From assembly GCA_018697195.1 (NCBI GenBank), contig CM031864.1, positions 22,540,370 to 22,604,369 of the forward strand: a stretch of 64,000 nt of DNA. Reading direction: 5' to 3'. Positions 25,476 to 36,900 of this stretch are shown in pieces (position 1 is the first letter of the stretch; the number at the start of each line of letters is the position of its first letter). Below the pieces are notes generated by a model that saw nothing but the letters and a program-made list of their open reading frames with translations, did no database searches and had not been told where the DNA came from. Source of the DNA: Certhia americana. Lineage: Eukaryota > Chordata > Aves > Passeriformes > Certhiidae. The position numbers and the translations under genes were made by a program.

Positions 25476-28400
25476 CTGTTGAATATAGGATGCCTGGGAT
25501 TTCTGTTTTACATTAGACTTTTTTAAATATTTGAACTCTGCTTTGTGACAGAACAAATTAGAGCTGAAACCGCAGGGTGGGTAAGGAGTTTCAAGGTTTC
25601 CTTATTTGATTTTCAGGGGTCTATATTTACCCTACTCCATTTTGTACTGTGAAGTACTCTTTCTGCTCATTCTAAACAGTCTTTTTATTGGTAGCAGGCT
25701 TCTAAACTCATAGTTACCTGCACAGCAGCTGCCAATTGTCTCTACTATGTTTAAAGAAAACCAACCAAACAACAAAACCCCAACAAAAATAGCAGATTTC
25801 TTCTGCTATGCGCCTTGACAGACAGATGAAAACTTCCCTTATGCCCTGTTTAATCTTTGCTTATTCTCTCTGTCTGTCTCAAAGCACTTTTTTTTTGTAG
25901 CTTGATTTCAGCTTTAAGAAAAGTAAAACCTTAAAGCAGTGTGTTTTCCCTTCCTTAGTGAGCAGCTGGTGAATCAGAGATCTGCATGTTGCAGTTTTGT
26001 TCAGTGGGACACATGCAGTGCTGGCTCTGCAAGCTGGTGCCTTCCCAGAGTCCCAACAAGGCTCCATCTAGAAACCAGTACTCAGCTCAGATGCTCGTGA
26101 CAAGGGGATGTGTAATCTCCTTACTTCCGTATGGGGTGTATTTGCTGTGTGATAGAAACTCGAGGGAGATTCACTTGTTCAATAAAAAGGCAAGTGAGAT
26201 GAAACTCATTTCCTAACATATTTTATCTATGCCAGCAGTTTGGTAGTTCTTATATACAGTAAGCAATAAAACTAGTTAAAAGATCATTAAATAACTCCCA
26301 TGAAGTTATAACAATGCAATAAAAAATCTAACCAACACAGAGCACCTTGCATCGTGGAGCCCTTTAATCAGTCCTTGCCTGGGCTGTGTTCAGACCAGTG
26401 ACCATAAATCTATCAGCTATCCAATCTCCAGCACTGCATTTCCTATTTTGCTCTGAGATCCTGGGCCACCATGGAAGGAGAGCTGAAATCTTGCTGTAGT
26501 CACTGTGGTGTGCCAAGCAGCTGTTCAAAGCTAGAGAAAACACTTTGAACAAGGCAGAGAGAAGTTCTGATTTTAAAACTTCTATATTAAAGTGGTAATG
26601 AAATGTATTTTTGTACATAGCTTTGAAAACCCCCACTGTGGAATCGTGCACTATCAAGGGTCATTTTAATAACATTGATTGTTAAAAGACACAGCTCCCA
26701 GTGTAAAACCAGAACTCATTAGAATTCAGGATAGAGCTGATTACAGAGGAATGCGTAAAACTGAATATTAAGAAGATTAAGAAGAGCTGGATATCAGTGC
26801 TATATTCCAAAGGGAAATCCACCATGTACTTACTGTCCCAATCAGTGGTACCCAAAGGCAATGTGTACCTCTGTGAATGTACCCTACTGAAGAGGGAACT
26901 CTCAGAGTTTGGCCAAGGGTGACTATAAATATTAAAACCTTTATTATCAATGTTTGATAGAAACATAAAAAATTTATGGTTGTATACAAATTCCTTCTTT
27001 AGCAGAGGAGACACATGAGATTTTTATACTGCCACTTTTAAGCCACTTTTTTCTTTCAGACAAAATCTAATTATTTCCGCCCAAATTTCTTTCTTTCTTT
27101 AACTGAGGTGGCATCATCCAAAAGAAGCAAAATGGAATGAATAGCTGATGCTCTGTATATAGTTAAATATCAGATTCTGTATCAAGGCCATTCAGATAGG
27201 CGGTTCTGCTATGTTTTGTTTCTTTTTTCTTTTTTTTCCTTTTTTAATTTCCAATCCCCTAGCCTCTCTGCCTCCTTTTGCTATTCAGTATGTGTTTGAC
27301 ACTGACTCTCTCTTGTTTAGAAACAAACGCATTCAGACATCTTTGGTACTTAGAAAATTACAGCAATCATTAACATAACAGGAATATATAGGAGTTATCC
27401 AGCATATGGAAAAAAACCAGGGAAAACTTCAGTGTACTCTGTAACTGTACAAGATGAAAATTAGAGATATCTACCCAAATGTGAATTTCCATGCCCCTAT
27501 AATATGCAAATTACAGAATTACTCTGCACATTGTTGAGAAAATTCATTACATAGGTGTAGAATCTGAAGAGGGAACCTTCTTGTCTTGTAGTGGGAAGCT
27601 GTATGAGATGTAGCAACACCCATGTATTTAAAATATGATTATCAGAATTGAAATGCATAATTAACCCATCTTACACTATTTATGCTAATAGAACAATTAA
27701 TGTAAACTTCCTGAAAAATACAATGTGCAGAGAAACTAATTTAGAAACTAACAGTCAATAGTGGCGCTAGTGTCATTCCAGAAATATATTTCATAGTTCT
27801 GTTACGAAGTATACAAAAATTCAGGACATACTGGGTTTCTACATTTTAGAACTGTTTTCTACCTTCTCAGCTGGTGTCTTTTAGGTGGCCAGACAGTACC
27901 GGCTGGGAGCCTTTCCCCCTCCCAGCATCACTTCCAGTAAGGTTCCAGCTCGGCTGTATCTCTGTGTAATACTCTTCAAAAAATAGACAATAATCATCTC
28001 TTTAGTTTGTCTTGGGCCCTCTACAAGTCCAGTAACATTATTGCTGCAGAAAAATTTGAGAAATACATAGAGGGGATAAAAAAACCCCAAACCAACATAA
28101 ACCAAACATTTTAAATCTTCTCCTAGTCTATCTATCCTCCCGTGTAATGTTGCTACCATGCTGCCATGGCCTTACTGCAGTTATTTTCCCTGTGAAAAAT
28201 TACATGAATCCTCTTGGCTTTCATGCAGACTGCACTGATTGGCCAATAGAGTGTGAATTTTCATATATTTTGAGCAAAAATGCACACTTAGATGTGGCAA
28301 TATGTTTGTGGTGACTCTGGTATTGCACTACTAAGTTGCAAGATTTATTTCACTTACATTGCTATAAGTTTATTTAATTTAGATTAATGGAAGCCATCAT

Positions 28401-29144
28401 AGTATTAGGATAATCAAAACTGTATAAATAACTGAAGCTTCTTTTGAATAAGAACAGTTTTTGAATAGACAAAGACTAGAATACACTTTCCTGCAATCTA
28501 GGACAAAATGCTGTGTATGGAAGTTTCAGTAACTGTCCATGGACAGTCTTTGCTGTAAATGAATGTTTTTGAATAACACCTTCAGTAATCTGAAGGTAAT
28601 GAAAGCAGTTTATGCAAGGTGCAATAAACAGCCATTGTTGTGTCTACAGAACATTACTTTATGTTACTGTGAAGATTGTCTTTTTAGTCTTCCATCTGTT
28701 TTGAAAAAAAAATAAAATTCAGAGGCCACTAGTCTGAAAGAAACAAGGACAAGATAATAACTAGAGACGCAATTAATCCCTGTGCTTTGGAATAGGACAA
28801 ATTGTTACAACAATCACAGAGAAAGCTGTACAGAGGTTACAGGAAGGCAAGTTAATGCAATGTTTAAAAAAATGGAACAAAGAGTGTTAGAAAGAGCTGA
28901 ATTACTAAAGCAAAGAAATGAAAATACAGCTTAATAAGAAACAAATGTTGCATGCTGTGTATTAACAGTGGAATGCTCACAGAAAACATGGAGAAGCCTT
29001 TGTTTACTCAACCCTGACTCATGGGCAAAGGTTTACATAAACCGAGCTTCTCTCCTGATCACAGGTATGTGGGAAGTCCTGTGGGGATGGGTGGTCAATA
29101 GGGCTTCTCAATCACTTGGAATCAGACAAATGTTTGGATTCAGT
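25476..29144. other. Noncoding stretch
   Basis: No supported gene. An exact octamer ATGCAAAT lies at 27504-27511. A 16-bp palindrome and a small hairpin lie at 28532-28547 and 28578-28597. A minus-strand segment below 28040 follows an excellent acceptor-like tract (cccctctatgtatttctcaaatttttctgcag as plus-strand complement), but it has no good donor. Confidence 0.45.
28532..28547. repeat. 16-bp perfect palindrome
   Basis: ACTGTCCATGGACAGT reads the same on both strands with no spacer. No role is evident. A second small inverted repeat (ACCTTCAG-TAAT-CTGAAGGT) lies 30 bases downstream. Confidence 0.85.
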
Positions 29145-29228
29145 CACTCAGGGAAGTGTTGTTCCCTGAGTGTTGTTTTACAACAGTAAAACAGTGTTGT
29201 TTTACTGACAACTCTGTTGTCAGTAAAA
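29145..29228. repeat. Cluster of three adjacent perfect hairpins
   Basis: Three inverted repeats lie head to tail within 84 bases. The first is CACTCAGGGAA / TTCCCTGAGTG with a 6-base loop (29145-29172). The second is TGTTTTAC / GTAAAACA with a 4-base loop (29174-29193). The third is TTTTACTGACAAC / GTTGTCAGTAAAA with a 3-base loop (29200-29228). Arms of the second and third are related: CAGTAAAACA (29184-29193) also pairs perfectly with TGTTTTACTG (29198-29207). This pattern fits serial template switching during replication. No gene is recognisable here. Confidence 0.9.
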
Positions 29229-31813
29229 AGCTCCCATTTTATCACTGGGGCCAAAATCCCACTGATGCAGCCTGCTTCAGCTGCATTGCCAGCACTGGCT
29301 TCTAAAGGAGCAGCAGAGTGCTGGCAGCCAGGATCCATGGCTGGATGTCAGCCCTGCTCCTGTATGGCAGAACACAGTGCTCTGTGGCTTCCCAAGCTGC
29401 TTCTGGCACTCCCTTGCACTCACTGATAGGAGTGAGCTTTTGTCTGATGTGCAAAGGAGGAAATGTGAGCAAGAAATGTTCTGATTAATAAATATACAGA
29501 GCAGATCTTGCTTTCAGTCATGCCCTTCCAACACCACTGAAGTTGAGGCTGTCTTGAATCTTTGTCAGAACTCTTTCAAGCCTGCATCACCTCCAGAAAT
29601 ACAGAGAGCCTTTGGGATGTTAAGGGCCAGGACCAAGAAAGCAGAGGTTTATGTAGTGGGACACCAGAGTGGGGAAGAGAAATGCACCTAGAAAGGACCA
29701 CAGTGGGTGATGTAAACCCTTATTACAGTCTATAGCAATTTAATGAAAGTAAAACAGAATAAATAAATACCTAAGGTGGAACCAAGAGGCAGCTGACACA
29801 ACCTGAATGGGAACTAAATTGCAGTTGACCCTATTGCATCACTAAATTACCCTCCTCAAGGGGAAGGAATTTTTTTTTCTTTCTGCTTCAAAAAAAGTTT
29901 TAATAATTCAAAGAAATGTCTGCTGCTGGTAAATGTACTTGTTAAGTACTTGATGGGTTGAATTCATTCCCCTCTTTGTGTGCTGACATCCTTCTGGCTA
30001 TATAGGGAGCTTCTACAGATGTACAGAAATGCTGCACAGGATGGGATGTTTCTTTATGGCATTTCTGTGTGCCTCAAAACTCTTCAGCGTTTTCTATGTG
30101 TGTGTGCTTTATATTGAGTCATTAAGTACAAAAACAAACTTATTCACAAACCAGCTTTGACCTAGGCTTCCTGTGATTTATCTGGGCTGCCTATAGCGTT
30201 TGCTGAAATCCTACCTGATTGTTATTAGCTCCCCAAATATTTATATCACTAAAATTATGAGATAATCAATGCTTATCACAGAAAATACAAGTTCCTCAAA
30301 GAAAGGCACTGTCAGCATAACATTTTAATTATTGTAACATATGCTTTCAAATAATTTTTTTCTTTCCAGTATCAGTCGAACAGAGTAACTATGCATATCT
30401 TATTAGTAGATGATAAAAATATTATAGATGTAAATTACAGTTTTTCCCACTAAGTGTAAGAAGCAATAATGCAATGTCTTGGAGGTATTAATGTTCACTT
30501 AATTTAAATCATGTTGCTAGTGCTGTTTTCTGTTCTCATTCCCTTGCGTTCACACTCTCTACAGAATGTTTTTCATTCAACTACTGTGTAAAACAAATTT
30601 GCTTGTGGGGGTTTGGTGATATAAAGTATCTGACTGGCACCAGTGCATTAGTTATTCTACATGTAACTGAAAACATAAATTCAATATTTGTAAAAGTAGA
30701 GATAGCAGCATCTACTGGTTTATAAGATGCAGATGACATGTTTTTGTTACCAAATGTGCTGCAAGTTCATGGGGAAGTTCAGTGCAGAACACCCTGAGCC
30801 CTTTTGTCCCTTAGCTTCCCAACTTTATGTAGCCTCTTACTCCCTGCACCATTTTGAAGTTCTCCAAAAAGAAGTGTGATGCTTGTTTTTTCTTTTTTTA
30901 AAAGATACTTCAGAGAAAAAAAAAAATTATTTACTTTGTAAGGTGGACTAAATATTTGTATGTCTCTCAACAGAATCTAGGCTAGGAACCCCACAAAAAT
31001 ACTTCTGTAGGCAGCACAATCATGGTTTGAAAAGGGAAATTACTCTTTATCTCTTTATAGAAGTACTTGCTGCTCATGCAAGATATTAGGGACTTAGTTC
31101 TGAATCAGAATTCTGATTCTGTCTTCTGGATAGATACAAATCAGAAGATAGATATGCAAACTGGTGTGAGGATTTCTCATGCCTTAACTACCTAAAACTG
31201 ACTCTCACCTAAAACAAATAAAACACTAAAGTTAAAATATCTTTGAAGTGGTTGAGCATATTGCTTTTATTACTGCTCTCATGCCACAAATCTGTAATTT
31301 TTTTGTGTCTGATAGACACAGAATATTCACGCACATACATATATGCACCCAAGTGCAGACATACAAAAGTATGCTGTAAATTCTTGATCTTTACAACTCC
31401 CAATGAGTACAATAATCAAAGTTCTTCCTGAAAATCCTGTTCCTGAGGTCATTGTATTAGTTCAAATTTTCCTCTTCTGTTAGAAATACAGGCTTTCTGG
31501 AACCTCAAAAACCACCTGGACCTTTCATGACTTACTGAAAAAGTGAAACATAACAGTAGTAGGTTATCTGTATATTTAGAAGGAGAGAATAATTTGGATA
31601 AACTGTTATTTTAAAGTTTATAATGCATCTGAATGAGACTTTTAGTTTTTTTTGCAGAAAGACTATTTCTTTTACAGACTTGCCATTTTACAAATCATGC
31701 AATGTAATCATTGTAGGTCCCCGCAGCCTGCATTTCTAGACATGTTACCTGTGAGAGGCATGTTTCTTCTGCTGGAAAATCATATCTTATATGTCATCTT
31801 TATTGCTCCTTAC
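29229..31813. other. Noncoding stretch
   Basis: A modestly GC-richer patch occupies 29270-29430. An 18-bp palindrome with an EcoRI core lies at 31102-31119. Good acceptor-like tracts occur on the plus strand at about 30369 and on the minus strand near 30922, without convincing paired donors. Confidence 0.5.
31102..31119. repeat. 18-bp perfect palindrome
   Basis: GAATCAGAATTCTGATTC has no spacer. No function is evident from context. Confidence 0.85.
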
Positions 31814-31872
31814 TAGAATCATAGAATTATTTAGATTGGAAAAGACCTTTTAGATCATTGAGTTCAACCATA
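31814..31872 (-). mobile_element. CR1 LINE 3'-terminal fragment
   Basis: The plus strand reads tagaatcatagaattattta, then gattggaaaagacctttta, then gatcattgagttcaacca. Its complement is the canonical CR1 3' end (ttggactagatgatct, aaaggtctttt/cccttccaacct, aaatgattctatgattcta). The terminal ATTCTATG-type repeat lies at the left edge, so the element runs on the minus strand. Only about 60 bases remain, and it is much less diverged than the relic at 2.4-2.8 kb. This is the clearest taxonomic marker in the window. Confidence 0.9.
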
Positions 31873-33245
31873 AATGAAGAATTTGGATGAGTGTGTTGGG
31901 TTTTTTGGAAAGAACACTTTGCTTTTCTGATTTTTTTTTTCATGCAAAGTGATGGCTTGAGCTCACTTATATGGTGTTGTAAGATCACTGATCACCATCA
32001 CAAGACTGCAAACTAAAAAGCAGGCTAAAGTTAAGTTGATTTAACACAGAATTGAATGTAATCTTTTGTTCCTAAAAAACAATTGCACATTTGTGGGTAA
32101 TTTTCAGTGCAGTGGAGAAACTTTATATCCTTTCATAATTCATTTGATTGTTTCTGTACAACTCTGCTGGAGGACTCTGACAAATGTGAATACTCATGCT
32201 GTGTGAATATCTCATTCATGTGCAAACTGTACCAATTCAGGGTAACAACCAGTGGGAATAAAGCACTATCTGCTGACCTGTAAACATAAATGGAAAAGAA
32301 AATTGGGATAAAAAGGACCATGTTGGTAATGCACTTTCCATTTTAGGATTAAGGAAATAGTCACTGGAAATAGTTGTGGTTGAGCAGACTCCTCCTCTCT
32401 TGATTTCTATTAGAAGTGTATGAATAGTTTCCTTTACAGCATTGAAATGTAGAGAAAGAGTTTTAATGCAGACAGTTAAATGCATGGTAACAACCCTTCT
32501 GTTAATGTGCAGAGGTTTACTTGGGAGCTATATCCTTATGACCTGGTCTGTTGCATGGATCTCTGAGGACAAAAATATCAGGAGATTCAGTGCCACTGAA
32601 CTTGCATGCACTAGAAGGGCAGTGGATTAAAAGTTGACCTGCTGTTTTCCTCCAGCATAGATTGAGTCTCTTCAAGTAAAGTTTCAGGTCACTTCTGGGG
32701 CATCATTGCAGGTAAATGAGCACTGTGTTTATTAGTCTCTCTGGTAAATAAGAAGGTTTCAGTTTTAATGGTTGCAAGACCAAATATTTGACAAAAAGTG
32801 AAAAGCAAAGACCGGACATATATATTCCAAAGTGAAAGAGGGAGGAGAATAATGAGTTTGAAAAGAATAAAACACAGGCTGGAAAAGAATGCTACAAAGG
32901 TCTCTATGTGAATCTTTGGTTCCTGGAGTTTCTGCCAATTCCTTTTATTACTATTTCAAGTAACCAGGTACATATGGCATGTTTGTAAGTAAAGCAGTCA
33001 ATGAAGTTAGTTACACCTCTGCATTTATTACCCTACCCCTGAGTATTATTAACTTTTACATTCCCCATAAAATATAATTTATCACTTAAATAATTTGCTT
33101 TGTGTCAGGGTTCAGTGTGCTCCAGTGCTTTCCTGCTCATTAAATGAGATATTTTTACTTAATGAGCCCAGAATGTCCTTTGCATTTAACATTAGAATTG
33201 ATTTCAAACACTTCATTTTTCTAACATATTTGTATGTAATTTCAG

Positions 33246-33329
33246 AATGTGGACTTCATTCCGCAGTCTTACTCTGAAGAAAAAAGAACTACAAAGAATA
33301 ATGACCCATGAATTCTAGAGAGGAACACA
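33246..33329 (+). other. Candidate untranslated or lncRNA exon
   Basis: It is bounded by a strong acceptor (ttttctaacatatttgta, then tgtaatttcag, with a CTAAC branch-like motif) and a strong donor (ACACA|GTAAGTAT). All three plus-strand frames contain a stop, so it is not an internal coding exon. It could belong to a noncoding transcript or UTR, or be a chance pairing of sites. Confidence 0.25.
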
Positions 33330-33358
33330 GTAAGTATGTGTGAATATTTTAAAATACA

Positions 33359-33374
33359 CCCCCCCCCCCTCCCC
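33359..33374. repeat. Interrupted poly-C run
   Basis: Eleven C, one T, then four C. It lies just downstream of the donor-like site at 33330. Confidence 0.95.
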
Positions 33375-33732
33375 AATCTGCCTGCACTTTGCATACTTTC
33401 ATCTAGTTTGAAAGTCTGAGTTACTATTTGAGCCTGATGCTGCAGTTATTACAAACATAATAATCCATTAGGAAAGTGTTTTTAGAAGGGACTGCAAGAT
33501 ATGGATTTCCATGAAATTAAAAGCATTTAAAAATAACCCCAGATTTATATGTATGTGTGTGATGCCCTGATTGATATAGCAGACACTAGTCTTTTCAAAG
33601 AGAGCTAGTGTTTCAAATCTACACAGTTCACACATAAAGTATACATCAATAGGATAAATAAACATCATAGTATTCTAGCAATGTGCACCTAATGGGGATC
33701 TGGCTCATCTCTTTGCAATTGCAAATAATCAC

Positions 33733-33905
33733 TTTGCAATTATTTAATAAAATCTGAGTAGAGAAACCCTCTGTTGTGCAGTAAATCGTTTGCTCATAAT
33801 AATCACTGGAACCAAAAACCAGCCCAAACCTCTGAGCTATCTCAGCAATTCCAGGATAAACAGTGTGCTGCCACACTTTAAATGGAATTTTGCCACCAGC
33901 TAGAT
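33733..33905 (-). other. Candidate coding exon (unidentified product)
   Basis: A minus-strand segment open for 57 codons plus two leading bases. The acceptor is ...actcactgactccttgag|AT and the donor is TGCAAA|GTGATT (weak). The peptide has a plausible composition, with GGKIPFKVWQHTVYPGIAEI followed by AQRFGLVFGSSDYYEQ. No family recognised. It is not in phase with the nearest minus-strand candidates. Confidence 0.22.
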
Positions 33906-36900
33906 CTCAAGGAGTCAGTGAGTAGTATGTGATGGATTCACAAGTGGGTGTTCATTTGAGTCCATTATAACAAATGTGACCATCTGTGCATCAGCTGTAC
34001 ACCACTGACATGCAGGGTGCTAGTCTGATCAGTCAGGTGCTCAGGATCCATGGCAATGTGTGTGGCATGAAGCACTCAATAAAGGAGAGGAAAGCTGAAA
34101 TTCAATCCCATAAAAATGCTAATATTTTAATATAGATTTTTTTCTTCTTCTGAGTGAAAAATTATGCTCAAGAAATAAGCATAAATATATTTATATTTAA
34201 CTGAACTTACAACTTTTTTTCAGAGTATATTTGGCCATCATTAAATGTCATATGCACATTTTCCCACGGTTGCCCTGTCTCACCTGATTAAGAGCTTGGG
34301 CCTCTCTGTTTGCTCCTCTGGGCCAGGTTCCTTGGCTGATCCCCATTTCCTACAAGGCATGTGCAGTCATGTAACTCTGGGGCAGCTGGATGTGGTGGAA
34401 GTGTTTATTGTGGGATGTGCCATGGCTACCACAGCTCACGGTGGGCAAAGGAGCATGAGCAGAAGGTAGCAGTGGGTAGGCACTCTGTGCCTTGGTATAG
34501 CAGCCTTCCTCAGCACACTGTCATGTTTGCCAATGGAAATCTCAAAATTTTCATTAGACTTACAGAACCAGCTTATTTTTAAAAAAAAAAATATATATAT
34601 TTTCACAAGTCTGGATCATTCCTTGTAGGGCAAGAAGCAAAAACCAGGTAATTTCCCTGGCTGTGGGAATAGGAGTTAATAGTAGTGTGATTATCTATAC
34701 AAGCGTAGGAAATGTGAGATCTTCATCTTTGCCATACAGGGAGAGAAAAACAAATGAAAAATTGGAATCAACTGTTGATTATAATTTAGTGGGGGGTGAA
34801 CATGCCCAGGTTATTTATTAACACCATCTCATCATTGAAAAGGCTACTAAGTAACACAATAGCTCTGATACAGACTGGGGGAACAATGTCATTGAGTATG
34901 TAAAGTATGACGGAATCTGTACCTTTCTCTTGCTGTTACCCATCAGAGGGTGCATCACATATCCCTAGAAAATCAGTTTATTTTGCTTTTCCTTACACTC
35001 ATTCATTTTGTCCATTTGAACTGCAGACAATTAAGCTTAAGTTGAGCTTAGTGTACTTGAGCTGAATGTGCTTTTCTTTTTCATATTTTTCACTGAAAAA
35101 TCAAATGTGTTGGAGTTTTGTTTTGTTTTGTGCTTGTGTTATTTTGGTTATGTTCCCTCTCTCCCTCCCCCAATAAAAAATAATGCTGTCATTTGCTCCA
35201 AGAAAATAGTGAAATATCAGTTTAAATACTGAAGTCTGTAATAGTGTAGCATATTTATATGGTCTGATGCATTCTCAGATGATAAGAAACTTTTTTCCCT
35301 TCTGATTCTGTAATTGCAGTAGACCTTCATTTATTTTAAGATACTTTAAATTTTGTTTGAATTACTTTTCTAGATGATAATTATAATTGATCCTTATGTT
35401 TTAAATTTTAATGTCAAAGAATTTGTTTTTAAATGAAAAATAAGTGATTTCAGTAAAATTTCGGTAAAATATCTAGCCATATTAATTAATTTTTAAAATA
35501 AATTTTTATCTTCTGCACTGTGAATGTTTAGTTGCTCTGGATGAATAATAGTTCGGTTGTTATATCAAAAATCCTGGGAATGTCTCAATATATGCAGAAA
35601 GGAAAATGCGGTGCACCTACTTGAGAAATTTCTATGATGGATCAGCAAGTCTTTTGGGAGAAGGGGTTGCTGTGTTGCTTAGAGTTGAGACTGGACCTAT
35701 TTGAGCTGCAAAACTGGAGCTTTTTTTCCACTCCTGGAAGCACATTATATTTTAAGAAAATTCAGGTAGATTATAGAGGAATCACACCTAAGATATTTCC
35801 TTTATTTCTGTAATTGACAGTTTGCATTTTATTAGTGTGTGTACAGCTGATCTTGGCACAGGTATTCAGAAATGATTCTTTTCATCAGGGAACTACCAAA
35901 GCTGTTTTTTGGTTGCTGTTGTAGTTGAGTCTGAGGAAGAGCACAGTTTGTTGTGGAAAATCTCTGGCCATCAGTCACACATGAGGTATTGCAGAGCTGG
36001 TCACTGGCACCAAGGAAAAGTCCTGTCAGGAGCCTGTAGCTCAGCTGAAGGGTGTTCAGATGGGGCACATCAAGAAAGTGAGCACAGCAGCCTAAGGTCA
36101 TACCCTGATTTTTCTCTGACATTTGAGACCCTTGTCTATGACTAGAAATGGTTGAAGAGGGAATAAATGTCAGATGGATGCAAGATTCATTTAAGGGATA
36201 AGTACATTGCTCCACTGGGCTTGTATCAAAGCATCCAGCATATGCATCTGCAGTCAACAAATTTTAAAAAAACCATACTTAGATTTTTTTTATTTTAATC
36301 AACTATTTGTAGTTGAGAAATAATCTATGTAGTTTCAAGAGAGGATAAAATAATAGTGCTTATCAGATTCCTTTTGGGAATGGCAGTAAGTATTTTATAG
36401 CTAGTTTCAGTTAACATAAACCTTCCATAAATCAGATACATGACTTTTTACACATGTAGACTAAGGCCAAAGGTTCTCTTCGCTCTTTGAGAGCACTGAC
36501 ATTAAATTTTTTTATTAGTACACATGATGAATAATCCACTTCACTTCACTTTTGACAGTACTATTGAGAGAAACTACTACATGTTTCTTGCAGTAGTACC
36601 TAAATAGCCAACTTTAATGCTGAATAAAAGTTTATCTTTCTTTTAAATGAATTACTTCTTTGCTCAGTTTGTTACCTCCTGACAGCTGCAGCCTTTCTTG
36701 CATCAGCTGCTATCATATTGTTTGTGTGTTCATGGCTGGCTTTCAAGCTATCATTTCTTTGTGTCTTGGGGCTGTGTGGTTTGGTTTTTCAAAGGGGTCC
36801 TGGATTTAATACTGCCACTGCCATTCACTTTGCCACTGCTGTGTATACTTGCAGCTGTCCAGAAGCTCTTGCAGAGAAACATACATTTCTGTTCTTAAAC

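Larger units (their letters stand above)
31873..33732. other. Noncoding stretch
   Basis: Contains a possible noncoding exon at 33246-33329 and an interrupted poly-C run at 33359-33374. No coding gene seen. Confidence 0.5.
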
